Assembly: GCF_041381155.1 (NCBI RefSeq)
Contig: NC_091138.1
Coordinates: 17,237,255 to 17,301,254, forward strand
Origin: Argopecten irradians
Taxonomy: Eukaryota > Mollusca > Bivalvia > Pectinida > Pectinidae
Length of the DNA: 64,000 nt
Direction: 5' to 3'
This document shows positions 12,100 through 25,500 of this stretch, in pieces. Position 1 is the first letter of the stretch; each line of letters starts with the position of its first letter. Below the pieces are notes generated by a model, which saw only the letters and a program-made list of their open reading frames with translations, was not told the origin of the DNA and searched no databases. The position numbers and the translations under genes were made by a program.

Positions 12100-13969
12100 T
12101 CATACAATGCACAGTCGATGTCGGGAACAGATCCGATTTGATGCATTCAACTCAAATATAAAAAAAATAAATGCTATTGCCGAAACCTTTTGGACTAGAG
12201 ATAGTCTTAAGTCTTCAAAGATCGCTTTTATAATGAATAAGGGGGGAAAAACCACGAATAAATCACGATAGCAACTCGCAACCCAGTGGTACCGCGGTTT
12301 CATCGGTTTTCGACGGCGAAAGACCAAAATAGATTTTTTACACACAATGTCAAACATATTCAACTCAAATCATTAATTATATGTTTCAGAAGCATGTTAA
12401 TGATGTTTTTGTGCAATATTTCATGAATTTCATCTACTAAACGAAGCATTGTATCCACAAACGCTGTAAGATTTACATTGTAGCCTACGTAGGCCTACTG
12501 TTTCTTTTTGTCAAAGTGACGTTTAAATAATGAAATGTTTCAAGATAAAGTAACACTATTATTTTAAACTATGTTAAGCAGTATATGAGTGCAAATTGCC
12601 ACCATGATACCACAAATGAATGCTTATTCAATCCTTCAAAACGTCAGCTTGCAAGGTCGAATCACCCGGACTCATAGAGCACTAAAAAGTGACGTCATTG
12701 GAATGTTCGGGATCAAACCGTCAAATTAAGAAATGGTAATCAGAATAAAGAAATTAATCATTTATTTACTCACATCGCAATATTTTCATATCGCAACTGT
12801 TACAGGAAATTCTTATTACCTGGTATCGAGTTCTATGCCTGATTAATCTCGATATTAGTGCTGAAAATATCTGGTTTATTGATATTGTTCCGCTACTTTT
12901 GTTGAGTTTGAATTCGCAAATTCGAAGGGCGTCAGAACGCTTGTTTTCAACCGGAATCAACACCGTAGTGATAAAGACCTTCCAAGTGACTTATAAATCC
13001 TTGCATCGGGGGAAGAGGGACATAACAAGTTGATTTTATCAAAAAGTAAGAAAAATAAAATACATTAATTTTGCTGAAACTTTTAAAAATTATTCTGATT
13101 TCGGCACAGTTGGAGTCATGAAGATACCTCTAAAAATAGTATTTTTATTTATTATTAGTTGAAGTCATGAAATTACCTGTAACAGTATTTTTATTATTAT
13201 TAGTATTTATGTAAGTAATTATTATTTTGTGTACATGTTTAGTCTGTCAAATTTGATAATTTGTTACTTCGTGCTTATATTTGCTGTGTTTGTTTCATAA
13301 ATAGTGATTTTTTATAATCTTGTCAAATAAGAGAAATGTAAGCATCATATTCCACAGGTTATACCTATTGAACTCTGTATTGATGAGACTATCGTCTAAT
13401 ACATGTATGTCTTTGAAGGAAGATCGAATATGACTTGAGTTTTACAAACGTGTTATAAATTATAATTTATAAATACCATCAGATGTGATATAATATATTA
13501 GTCTCACCTATTTCGACGTATGTCGACGAGCACTTGATATAATCTGTATATATTCGTATTTTATGTGAGTATTGATATTTACACAACTCTGTTTAGTTAC
13601 ATTCCATACAATGTATACTGAGAACATATCACGAATTGTCCTTCATAGTAGATTTATGATACGGAATTTAGAATTTTCATTTTGGGAAAAAAACTAGAAC
13701 AACTAATGACGGATTATTTGTATCATATGATGTTGCATGACTGTCTGATGCTAAGATGTACTAGCTGTTCGCGCTGTGGTAAGAAATTGTAATGTTTTTT
13801 TTATAGATTATTATTCAAATTGACACGAGAAGGTGAAGTATGGATTAATACTGATTTTATGCACCTTTTTTAATCTTCTTATTACGTGAATTGACTGATA
13901 CTTTCTGACATTGCATTGTTATTAGGATCATGTTACGCCAATTACATTGTACCTCACGAGCAAATTATA
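12100..13969. other. Non-coding interval
   Basis: No convincing exon. It contains one CRE/CCAAT-like pair (GTGACGTCATTGG, about 12,690) and a TTATAAATCCTTG fragment near 12,985 that resembles the CAAGGA MITE terminus. Confidence 0.5.
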
Positions 13970-13971
13970 TA

Positions 13972-14815
13972 GAGGTTACACACTGAGTGGTTGTTGAATA
14001 TTGAATTTATTCCACACGAGTGATTCATTTTTTAAAAGTTACCACAGACACTAGCTTTAGCGAGCTTTAGTGAATATTCAACATCCACGAGTTGAGTGAC
14101 CTGTTTTTACCGCAATGATATTCTCTTTATGCCGATAGAAATACAGTGAGGATAAGATTTATTTATCTGTATTTCCTGAAATATGCAAATATGGTGTAGT
14201 AGTATTTTCATCAGCAAAAAGTACTAATTAATATCAAAAAGTCAAATTCTAATAAAGAACCCATTGATATCCTTTTCCCAATAAGAAATATCTTTAAAAT
14301 GAAATGTTTCTCACTTAACATCTTATTGAGTTTAATTTTTCATAGTTGCTTCAATAATATAAAACCTATTGTTTGACTATATAAAAGCATGCGCACGGCA
14401 CGGTGCCGTCTCCCTCCGCCAAATAATCACCAGGTCATTGTAATCAAGCTCAAGTCCGTTTCGGACTCGTTTTATCTACTAACTCATCAGCGAAATCCTT
14501 TCCGTGAAAATCCGTTACACATATTTTCATGCCGATTTTACACCCCGCATGAACAAGTCACGTATTTTGACACAATGACCACGACACATACGCTTTCCAA
14601 CACCAGTTTGGACGTCAAGCGATGATCATAACATAGTTTGACGTCATTCGAATATTGATGAAGTTAACAAATTATGACGTGACACCAAGTTCGGTCAAAG
14701 TTCACCGTGTCAGCCAATCAGAATGCGTTTATAGTTTATAGCACGTGTGGTATAAACAAATAAATCAACAACTGCACTGTTAATTTAATACACCGAGAGT
14801 TGAATAACATCACCT
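13972..14815 (-). repeat. CRE/CCAAT palindrome module, family D, inverted copy
   Basis: Reverse-oriented relative of 33,925-34,380. Shared parts are the arm GAATTTATTCCACACGAG (13,997 onward), the centre CTAGCTTTAGCGAGC, a CRE at 14,639-14,646, the CCAAT-box stretch GTGTCAGCCAATCAGAATGC (about 14,708) and a GCACGTGTGGTATAAAC stretch. The right arm of the palindrome is shortened by an internal deletion. Confidence 0.6.
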
Positions 14816-15512
14816 ATTGTTATAGAAATTGTTTTATTTTGCAAAATAATTCGTAGTAAAGAGAAAGTTATCTCCCACGTGCAGGAATACCTTTCACAAG
14901 GAACCAACCAATCATTTATGTAATGTCTATGAAATGGATTGTGAAAAAATACCACATGTTTTCATCATGTTTCATTTTATTTCTGCATTGTGCTTTGTTT
15001 ATTTTATTTTAGAAATTGTATGTCGAGAAACGCTTATTTTGCTAAAGACTGTATACAAATAGTAAAGAGATACGGTAAATCATAGATCCTAACAGGTATA
15101 GTGTTATTAGCAGGAAAGAGCTGGATCAGATCGAATGATAATGATTAACTACATTAGCTACAATTACCTGCTAAACAGACGGAGATATATAGTCAAGTAA
15201 CCAGTAAAATATCGACATAACATTTTTATCTTAAATTCAAAATATGTTGTATCTATTATCAAAATGTAAACACTTTGACTAAAGAAAAAGAAAAGGGATA
15301 GTGTAACCACGTGATTCGGAAGCTATTTGGAAGCTATTTCTTTTTCATCTATAGCGTTCACAACTATGAGTCGGTATTCGTATGTAACTCTTGTAAGCAC
15401 TTGATTTCCATCTACCACATTCCATAATAGCTTCAGTAGCATTGTTACATAGGGATGCAGTTCTAGAGGAATGTGCTTTGTAGTACCTACTGTTATAGTT
15501 AAAGAGTGCATG

Positions 15513-16242
15513 AGGGGCGTAGGAAGCGGGGCGGGGGGGGGGGCTAGGGGGGCATGTCTTTTTGCACACACACCCCACCCCCCAAACTGCACATTTGAAA
15601 GAAAAAGGGTCCTCCTGCACATTTTTTTTTGTACTTCAATTAAGAAAATTTTCCACTGCGCGGCGCGTTTCCTAAAACGTCCATGCACGTAATGTTCAAA
15701 TCTTCAATAATGAAATTCAATACATTTCAGCCATTTCAAATCGTAATATTTTTTCTCGGGGGAGACCTCCGAACCCCCCAAACAACAAAATCTCAAACAT
15801 TCGGTGCTCACAAATTCATCACATACATCAGAAAACTCATCTCAGCCAATCTAAATCTTCATTTTTTCCCCGTGGGAGACCCCCGAACACCCCCCCCCCC
15901 CCCTCCAACACCAAAATCATTCAACAAAATGCATCGTAAAACTCATTTCAGCCATTCTAAATCGTATTTAGAACGCCTTCCGTGCTCAAGATTCATCATA
16001 AAACTCACATACAACAGAAAACTAATCTCAGTCATTCTAAATCTTCATTTTTTCCGGGGGAGACCTTGATCCCTCCAACACCAAAATAAAACTCATTTCA
16101 GCCATTCTAAATCGTATTTTTCCCGGGGGGCGCTCGCTAATTCAACAAAATGCATCGTAAAACTCATTTCTCAGGTAATAATAAGGTGTCACCTTCTTAG
16201 GTGGTGGGATGGAAAAGGAGGGAGAAAAGTGCCCTACGCCTA
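15513..16242. mobile_element. GGGGCGTAGG-terminus element, third copy
   Basis: Starts GGGGCGTAGGAAGCGGGGCG and ends CCCTACGCCTAG. Shares the GCACATTTGAAAGAAAAAGG and CACTGCGCGGCG stretches with the copies at 8,932 and 46,739. The body is four or more degenerate ~107-bp units (AAAACTCATTTCAGCCATTC). It lies outside the duplicated segment, so it is a dispersed family. Confidence 0.6.
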
Positions 16243-16796
16243 GTGACCATAACGACAGACCTGTGTGCCTAAAGTTTACAGTAGCAAGCTACATTTGTAA
16301 GTCATTTATGCAGGTACAGTATATACCTGTATCCCCGCGTACAATGTACAGTGCATATATATATCAGTGTATGTAACCGACTTGTGTACCAATTACATTG
16401 GGTATATCCAACACATCATTTATACATGTACATACATCTACGTACATTTAATAATATGATAACAATTAAAACACGGACGTATCTATAAATCCTTGATATG
16501 TATATGATGAATATATTGTATTTTGTGTGTATGGGTAACCACAAAAACAGATTAATGACTAAAATGTCTCTTGGCAACATGTATTATATATGACACTCCA
16601 CAGTATTTTAATGTACATTTAATCACTTTTAGTTAATAATATTCTAATAAATGTACACAACTTTTGCTTTATTTCAATATAGATTTCTTTTTTATATAAT
16701 ATATATATAGATTTATATAGATCGCCCAAACTGAAAATATAATGAATAAATCAATATATATATCAATCAAAATGTATTTCGAATATAATGATGCAA

Positions 16797-18257
16797 TATA
16801 CTGAGCGCCGATGAAAACGCAACACTGTTATAATATGCAAAATTTAATGGCAACAAAAAAAAATTAACAGAAAAAAATCTTTATTTCATTACAAAGGTAC
16901 ACATTTCGAGAGCCGTTTCCTACCAGTGAGTTAGTCAAAGATTGCCCGTGAATGGGGATGAGACAAACGTTTCAACGCTACCCCCCAAATTCATTTTCAC
17001 ACTTTCAATATCTGATGTGGCCACCATTTGCCTCCACACAAGCACGACACCTACGTGGCATGGACCGAACCAGACGCTGAATTCTAACTGGCTGAATGTT
17101 CCTCCATTCCTCCTGAAGGACAATTTCAAGTTCGCGTCGATTACGCGGTTGTGTCTGACGTCGTGTCACAGCTTGACCTAACTGGTCCCACAAGTGTTCA
17201 ATCGGACTGAGGTCAGGGAGAAGGCAGGCCAGGGCAGTGTTTGAATGTTATGTTGATTAAAGAAGTCTGTGGTCAACCTTGTTGAGTGCGCACGAGCATT
17301 GTCTTTGTGTAGAATGTCGACGGCGGGATGATTTCGAAAGAACGGTACAACGGTAGTTTGAAGGACTTCGTCGATGTCGAAGGATATCCCTCCCCACACC
17401 ATGACACTGCCACCACCACACGCACGAATCGACGTAAAGCTCTCCCCGTCGTCCCCACACGCGTCAATATTACGGAGATGGAAGCAGGATTCATCCGTGA
17501 ACAGTACGCGTATCCATTGGCGCATGAGCCATGTCGACACCTCCGGGTCCACGTCAGGCGATTTTGACGTCGACATTGTGTCAACATGTTCCCACGGAAG
17601 GGTCTACAGACTTTCAAACCGGCGCTACGCAGACGTCGGCAGACAGTAGAAACCGAAATTCGTCTTCCATTAATACCTTTCGTTGTTCTGGCCGTTCGGG
17701 AGGCACTTTGGAAGCGGTCACGGAGATGGGTGACCCGGATGTAACGGTCCTGTCGATCCGACGTCACTCGTTGCCTCCCAGGGCGCGGTCTATCATTCAG
17801 AGAACCCGTTTGAACATACCGCTGATGAAGTCTCACAATAGTAGAAGGCAAACATCCCATTCTTCCCGCAATTTCACACCGCGGAAGTCCGCCTACCAAC
17901 ATACCCCTAACTTCGTGACGCTGTGTATCCGTAAGTCGTGGCATCGTTTTCCAAACTAAACGGCGTTTTCAAAATCTGAATGTGGAAAACAGTCTTCCTG
18001 TCCACATGGACTGTACACGTGTAATGAGTAGACCAAACGCGCATTGATACCGAGTGCACTTGCAGACAGGTATTTTTTCAGCAATCGACCGCTTCATGGC
18101 CCGAGAGTAAGTTCAGTCATGCGAATCATTATTGTAAACATAGGTAAGGTGCTCAAAGTTTTACATTATTAATTTGTTTGATATGAACAAAAAATTTAAT
18201 TGTAAAATATTCAATTATATAATAAAAAGTTTTGCGTTTTTATCTGCGCTCAATATA
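16797..18257 (-). mobile_element. Tc1-like DNA transposon, decayed
   Basis: Inverted termini CTGAGCGCCGATGAAAACGC on the left and, reverse-complemented, TTGAGCGCAGATAAAAACGC on the right. TATA on both outer sides is compatible with TA target duplication. About 1.46 kb, a typical length for Tc1 elements. Encloses one frameshifted transposase. Confidence 0.9.
17005..17944 (-). pseudogene. Tc1-type transposase, frameshifted
   Basis: Cut-and-paste transposase of the Tc1 branch (DD34E). The first part reads MPRLTDTQRHEVRGMLVGG and continues through two helix-turn-helix regions joined by a GRPR-type linker (RPRPGRQRV). After a frameshift near 17,540 the catalytic domain reads VLFTDES (first Asp) and HKDNARAHS (second Asp). 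A second frameshift near 17,220 restores DLSPIEHLWDQLGQ with the catalytic Glu 34 residues after the second Asp. The C-terminal segment ends RACVEANGGHIRY at 17,005. All catalytic residues survive, but the frame is broken twice, so no active enzyme is expected from this copy. Confidence 0.9.
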
Positions 18258-19530
18258 TCACACGTGTAGAAACATATGTTTAAACAGAAATTAAGTCTTT
18301 GATTTAGATATCACTAAAATGACAATACATACAAATAAGACTCATCAACACTGTCCGCTTATGGAACGATTTTGCAAATTTAATTGACTTATCGTTCCAA
18401 TCGCACAGCCCTGTGGTAAGGATCGCACACCGCACAGATATGCGGACGATGTGGGCACGATTTGCGCACGCAGTTTTTTGTACGTTGTGCGGTCACACAA
18501 CTATACTATATACATCTACATGTAGCTCAGGCGATCAACATCAATTTAGTAGATGTAAGTAAAACATAACATACATATACACACACACATATATATATAT
18601 TGTAAAATGTCAAGCAAACTCTGAATTCTATATAAATGTAAATATTGAAATATGTTCTTAAATCTGGCACTTAATGAGATTTTCCATATGATTGCTCGAA
18701 TAAAATAAAATCGGTATACGAGTCAACAATATGTATAGTGGATCATAATTACCCTGCAAAAGTGTTCCCAAACTGATGAAACATATCTGAATAACTTAAA
18801 CGTGAAATGATAGCACCTTAATATGAAATAGGCCGTAATTAATATACGACTCGCTTGTATTGCTAGTGTATTTTTTAACTATGGATGACTTGAATTATAA
18901 AAGGAGTAGATTGGTACAAACTGTTTTGTATCTGATGAAAAGGTTTCATACGTAGCGGATGATATGTCAATTACAAACAGTGAAACAGAATAAATATTGA
19001 TATAATTGTAAAGAATGACAAATAAGTGAGAAAACATAAACTTTTTACATATTACCAGTTTCATTCACTAATATTTAAAGTCAGGAAACATGCAATGGCT
19101 ACTTTGTTATCATTCGAAAATCCCTGAAAACCTGATTAGGACGCCATGTTTAAGGAATTCAAATGTTTCGCGAATAATTGTATCAACCAAATATGTATGT
19201 AAGACGCGAAATATTGTATAAACAAATATAAATATGGTTTACAGTGTTTCATAACAGAATAAAACAATACAAACAAACCAGCAATACCAATACATACATA
19301 TTAACATTGTTATGTATGACACTAAATACATGTTGTTATTAGATAAGGGAGATAACTCCTATATCTTTATTATCAATACATCCTATAAAGGTCATATCAT
19401 TGATTTAGGTTATAGAACTTTCTAGAATATTATCATGTATAAACAAATATGTTTGTAAACATGTTGATTATAAGTAGAGATCTAGAATGATCTATTTCCA
19501 GAAAGTTGTGTGTTTATTTGTTTACTGTTT
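18258..19530. other. Non-coding interval
   Basis: AT-rich. A short CA/TA microsatellite lies near 18,575-18,600. No exon or clear repeat recognised. Confidence 0.4.
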
Positions 19531-20034
19531 TTAGTTAGATATTTCTAGGAGTAGAAGGTTCTCCAATATTCTTGAATTAGGGTTTAGCTATATATACTCC
19601 AACTGTCCAAAGCTAATCAGAACTGTAATGAGAACTGTAATGAGAACTGTAATGAGACCTGTAATGAGACATATCAAGAATTGTACAGTGCCATATTAGA
19701 TTCTATTGGGAGAGCTATTGTGACTTTATCTGTGGATTATTACAACACTTTGTGTGGATTTATTCATACTGCCTGGAACTTTACAAAACATCTGTGGATA
19801 TTCATTTTCGTCGTGGATTTGTCATTATTGTTAATTTGAAACCTGGAAGGATCAAGGATTATACCAGGACATTCGCATACAGATAAGTAACACTTTAAAT
19901 CATCGTATTACTCTTGTACCACCAGCAATTACTTTAGATATTGTAAACCATCTCTGTATAATATTGTATATATAATTAAATTGTGTTTTGAATCTAGCTG
20001 CTGGTTTCTCATTTCTGTTATTCTGGGTCATAAC
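19531..20034 (-). repeat. LTR-like dispersed repeat, copy A
   Basis: Reverse complement of 30,352-30,839 over about 480 bp. Read on the minus strand it begins TGTTATGACCCAGAATAACA and ends near CTAACTA, which suits an LTR. It contains an imperfect tandem AGAACTGTAATG (about 19,618-19,672). No primer-binding site or internal retroelement sequence was recognised, so a solo LTR is only a suggestion. Confidence 0.5.
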
Positions 20035-21450
20035 AACATGAACGTTCTCACAATGTAATATGTTTGGTAAACTAACTGTGAATTCAATTTCGTACAGTAT
20101 CATATTTGCACAATGAAACAAAAGATGTTCATCATTCAAAACGATCACAGTTATAACCTCTCATCTGTGACTATGATTTGTATTTGTTTTATTGTAATCC
20201 ATTTATTAATTTAATTTTGTATAGATTGTATTCATTCTTATGACAAAGGCGTTTTCAATAAAACAATGATATCATGTCATTCACGTAAACTAGAGAATAG
20301 CATGAATAAACATATGATGTATGGAAATCAACTTACCTATTCACATAAATATGAATACATTTATTTATGAGCTGCTTCGATTTTGAATTGATGCTTAAGT
20401 ATAGTTGGTTTTATTTTGTTCATTTATTATATTGGTGAACACATATTGATAACACAGAATCGCTGATAAAAACGTGTATAAGAAATACCCATTTAAATAT
20501 TTTAGAAATTAAAAAATACACATGAAGCATTTGTCTAGCATATGCCTAAATTATTAAACACATTAATATGTAAAGTATCAAGATATATCATGAAATATAA
20601 AGCTAAGTCTACGTTACAAATTGAACACGTTGCCTTAAATGTTTTTCCTAGACATAACTTATATGATGGATAAACTGATATTGAATATAGATGTAAAGAC
20701 ATGCAATCTATGAAGTGTATCATAGCTTTGTGATTGTGATAAACGGTGGTTTATGGAATTAAACATTATACATCCTTAGCTAACCATTAGTCATGAAAGA
20801 CGCCTATGATATTTGGAATCTATAAGTGCGATTCTTTAGAACTACACAGGACCTTGATTCCATCTTAACAAATTAAATATAGGGCTATCTGTAATCATCG
20901 GTAGTTATTGGTTATGACGTATGTATTTGTGAGTGTTTTAATAACAGTCAGAGTTATTTCCCCTTCTATCTGAAATCGACTATTTTAGTTTTCATTACCA
21001 GACTTAAAACGACTCAAATTAAAGTTTGGTACAAATAGCATATGCACAGATACTGTAAAAGAACATACGTTAGAGGTAATGCTAATCTAGCGCTTTCTGA
21101 CCTAGAATTGTTGAGCCTAAAATATGATAGTGCTAATCACATTTCTGTAAATCTATAAAAACAACCATCATAGTGATGAACACTGTAATTGGATAACACC
21201 ACAAACGTCTACAGTACAGATATTGTTATTAAATGTAACACCACGGCTAATAATAATAATTTCTTACCTAAAGATTGTACTTAAAACACAATGAAAACAA
21301 CAAAAAATGTTGTTAATAATGAATGAATAAATTGCAGAATGCATAAATTTGGCTAGATGCCTAGAAATACTATGTTATGCGCTTCTAAAAGAAAAAAAAA
21401 AGTTACTTTCCTCTTTAGAGTAATTGCCATTTGAGTAGAAGATTATATCT
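20035..21450. other. Non-coding interval downstream of the HSPA12-like gene
   Basis: No exon or repeat recognised. It would include the 3' untranslated region of the minus-strand gene that stops at 21,451. Confidence 0.4.
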
Positions 21451-22529
21451 CTATTTGAAGCAATCTATCGCAGCTTCGAAAGATTCCCCGGAATCTGGAT
21501 CGATTGCTTCCACTTTCAGCTCTGTATCCCAAAATATCATTTGCAGTTCCACTGACCTGTCCAAGCCCCTCGAAGTATCGGGCATTTCAACAGAGAGCTT
21601 TCCTATTCTTTCACAGCTGGGGTCTGTGACATACATAGGGTCACTCTTCGTTGACCGAAAGATGGGGAAATCCATGCCAGTTGAATCTGCCTCAGAAATA
21701 TCATATGTCATTGTGTGCTGTGGTTCGCCAATGACGACAGTATTATCTTTCACGGCGTGGATATCAAATATATCTTTGCATCTAACTTCGCCGTCCTTGG
21801 TTTCGTACCGCTTGGAACGTGTATGCACATCTTCTCTATACAGCACAGTTGTGTCCACACCATATGTATAGCGCAAAATTCTGGAATGAATGATCGGTTT
21901 ATGACCATACATGACCGCACCCTTCAGCACAGCTAATGATGCTTCTTTTGGCCTGATGATATCGATATGACTTTCTTTTACTTTTGTATTGTTCGCAATA
22001 GATTCTTTAAGCAATTCCGAATCAGAAAAACCCCCAACCATCATAATCGCCTTGATCCCCTTCATGTTAGGGGTTCTGATTATCTCTTCCAAATGTTGAG
22101 TAATACGTGTCACTGATCTGCGGAACCACCTCTTCGCTAGAGCGTCGTCAACTTTGAGCTTGTTTTTAACGACAGAGACGTGTGAATTGAAGCCACTGGA
22201 CAATTTGATAACGTTCGCAATAGTTTTTCCATTGAATCGTTTGCAACATTCATTCATTGAATGTGGTATCGTAAAGATGATTGGACTGTCTTACGCTTTG
22301 TACTCAACCTTTCTTTTCTTCATTTCCAGGTCTTGGCTCAGTTCCAGAAATTCAAATTTGTGCTCTGAAATAAAGTTGTTAAGCGCAGGCTTGCCTATGA
22401 TTTCCGCAAGAAAATCAAAGAAAGCGTTATCCACTTTGGTTCCTCCCCAATTTCCACCACTGGCACAACTTATTGCTTTAAGCTTATCGTTTTCATGTAC
22501 TTCTTGTACAGATATGTCTACAGTTCCGC
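21451..22529 (-). CDS. HSPA12: HSPA12-like exon 4 (terminal) with premature TAA
   Basis: Acceptor ATAACAG, then GTVDISVQEVHENDKLKAIS onward. 78 sense codons precede TAA at 22,291-22,293. The same frame then runs 279 codons to the natural TAG at 21,451-21,453. No compensating indel or plausible small intron surrounds the TAA. Confidence 0.9.
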
Positions 22530-25500
22530 CTGTTATAAAACAAACATGACATTGTAGGAATAATTTGAGTTAATCACATTTTGTAAAATTATGGCAACAT
22601 AAAACAATCAATAAGTTTGGTTTTTGTAATGTCATAGTATTAACCTTAAGAGAAGTACATCTCTTAAAAAACTTTTAAGAAGTTTACAAACATTTATCCT
22701 TTTAGTTCAGGGTTGCATTAATAGATACAAGTTTTTAACGTTGAAAAGTCCCAAGGAAAGCCTTATTTTAGCTTAACATGCTTAATGTAGTAACTATACA
22801 TTTTCTCCCATACTTCACAGGGATATCACGTGGTTGCTAGGGAAAAGATAACTATGTCTTTCACAGGGAGCCATGTAAGATAGAGTTGTCCCATGAAAGA
22901 CAGCTATGTAAGATAAATCTATCTTACATAGCTGTGACGTCACAATTGCCGAACAATCAGATGACGTCATATCAGGCAAAGTTGACGTCATTTTTCTTCT
23001 ATTTCGATTGATTTGCCGGATTTATTTACCATTTCATTTGTTTAATTTGCATTTCAAACCGTTTTACCTAAGATTTCTTGTTTTATATTTATTAATATAA
23101 ACCAAACTTTGATGAGCTCTTTCGAATGGCGTTCTTATTTCTAAAATCGATCAATTATTTAAGAAGTTAAGATTTTGTAACAAAATGGCTGCCTCACCTT
23201 TTGTGCAAGTAACTCGACAAGCAATGTGAGAAAATAACTCTTTCATATGTAAATTATGTAGGATAGAACTATTCCACCCTCGGGTACAGAATTTTGGGTC
23301 AGAAACCTCGGCAAGCCTCGGTTCTGACCCAAAATTCTGTACCCTCGGGTGGAATAGTTCTATCCTACATATGTACATATGAAAGAGTCATATAGTCTTA
23401 CACAGGGGGTGTAAGACAGCTCACATGCCCTAGACAATTACGTTACGTCATAAATACATCGGGCGTAACCGCAGGGTTCATTGTAGATGACGTCATCAAT
23501 TTTGACCCATAATGACGTTCCTGCATAATGGCGCAACGAAACAGCTGGAAACAAACAGAAATTTCGTCTTTTTTCTACAAAGTATGGGAGAAAAAGAATC
23601 AAACATGGGTCTGTCAAGTGGACAGGGATATCTCAACCTTCGTGAAAGATATCGGCCGTCAACCTTCGGCAAGCCTTGGGTTGACCAGCCAAAATATTTC
23701 ACTCAGGTTGAAATATCCCTGTTCAGATTCTATTAATCTGCACTTATATAATGGTTCAACGTTTGTCAAAGCCTATCATGTAAAGGAAAATTATATGAAA
23801 ATTATTGTTTGGTTCAGCAATTAATAGTGAATATCAATATACATGTCTATTGACATTTGGTCGTTGTTTCCCATTAATGTTGACAATTTTCTGAGGTGTC
23901 TTTGTTGACTTAATATCGACACATTTGTATAGTTTCCATGTCAGCTCAACAGTAGATTGATCGTAACATTTTTACTTCGTATAATAATAAAAAGTATCCG
24001 AATATTTAGATGCTTATATTTTACCGCACAAATGGGATACAAAATACTTAATGCATTTTAATATACGGTATATAATGTTTACGGTGTTTATGATGCGGTA
24101 CTTTGTGGCAGAAAATCAAAAACCCACCACTAAGAGTAAGTTCAAATAGTATCTTGACTTTATTCAGGTTACATTCATATTCCTATTAATTCTTATGATC
24201 TTTTCATCTTGTTATCTCCATGGAATTCGAAAATAAAGGGGTTGTGAACTTTTTATACATGTGATATTTTGTTCCGGTCACATGCCGATGTGGACTGGTT
24301 AACGAAGACATTATGTTTTTGTTATAAAATAACGTTTGATCGGCATTATATTTTGAACTATGTAGATAAGGCAATTTCTTTGTGACCTTAAAATTGAAAA
24401 AATAGAGTCTCACCTCCTGCGTCCAAAACGAGATAACGAGTGCCGGGGGGTAATCTTTCGAGACTTCCTGTTGTACTTTTCTGAAACGTATTTTGCTTTC
24501 CATAGATAGAAGCTACCTCAGACTCAAGAACTATCCGAAGTCTATTGCTTTGGATCCCAGCCTACAAAATAGAAAATTGATTGACTGACCTTCTTAGACT
24601 GACTGACTGATTGATTAGAGATGATACACCGCCGACGAATGGTATGTCTCTTTTATTGAAAACATGAGCAGTCGGATAAGTATTATCATTTGTAGCAACA
24701 GTAGCTTACTTCACGCTGTGACAATCACAGAAGAGTTTGAGCTTCCAATTTACTTTAATACTTTATTCATGCCGTCATATATATACCATCATGTGATCAC
24801 AATCAGCCAATGAGAATTCAGTGTCATCGTTAAGCTAACAAGCAAAGCTTACCAGAATATATAACAGATTATTAACATGATTTTTTTTTATATTAGAGTT
24901 GTCTCCCCTTACCTGACATATTTGAGGACAATTTTATTCACGATGTAAATTAATTATTGCAATTACAAATATCAATTTATTTTGAATGAATATGGATTAT
25001 TGTACTTCAGTCCTTCTGTGAAAGGAACATAATGCTATTTATATGTCTATTGAATAAAAAAAAAATTTAAAAAAAGAAGATAAAAAAAGATGCAGTCTCC
25101 CTTATTCAATGTAAAGTATTATATACAAAAAAAAGTGTTGAGTTATTCTTGTTATGTTGCACTATTATAATATTAGAGTTAAATTCTATATTTGACGTAA
25201 TCTAATGATATGTTATTCACAAATAAACCAAGTTATAGATCGACTGCTTTGCAATCTTAAAAATCTAATGGCAACTATTTATTTAACAACAATAATATCT
25301 GAAGTCAAATTCTGACATATCATTCCTAATTTCAGTTAATAGAAATCTTAAATATCTAAACAAAACAAAAAAACAGCATAAAATTGCACATATATAACCC
25401 TAGAATGACTGTTTGTTTCTATATTGGGAAAGTTTTGATCACACTCTATTGCTTTGGAAAATAAAAAAAAAACCAGGGATTGGTCATTATTTGTTCCTTA

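Noticed and set aside
15323..15688. A 121-codon minus-strand frame with Pro runs
   Set aside because: Lies over the G/C-rich end of the GGGGCGTAGG element; prolines come from a G homopolymer.
17328..17959. Plus-strand frames of 79-142 codons opposite the Tc1 transposase
   Set aside because: Antisense shadows of the GC-richer transposase coding sequence.
21431..21871. A 146-codon plus-strand frame over HSPA12-like exon 4, and others at 21,715 and 22,154
   Set aside because: Antisense shadows; the minus-strand reading matches HSPA12 motifs and splice sites.
22294..22529. HSPA12-like gene naturally ending at the TAA, with the downstream part a separate gene
   Set aside because: The downstream part lacks its own ATP-binding start and continues the same conserved domain in the same frame.
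23151..23378. A 75-codon minus-strand frame
   Set aside because: Reads through the 152-bp palindrome, so both arms give mirrored nonsense peptide.
24204..24503. A 99-codon minus-strand frame overlapping HSPA12-like exon 3
   Set aside because: Different frame from the one encoding the conserved exon; it runs into the intron.
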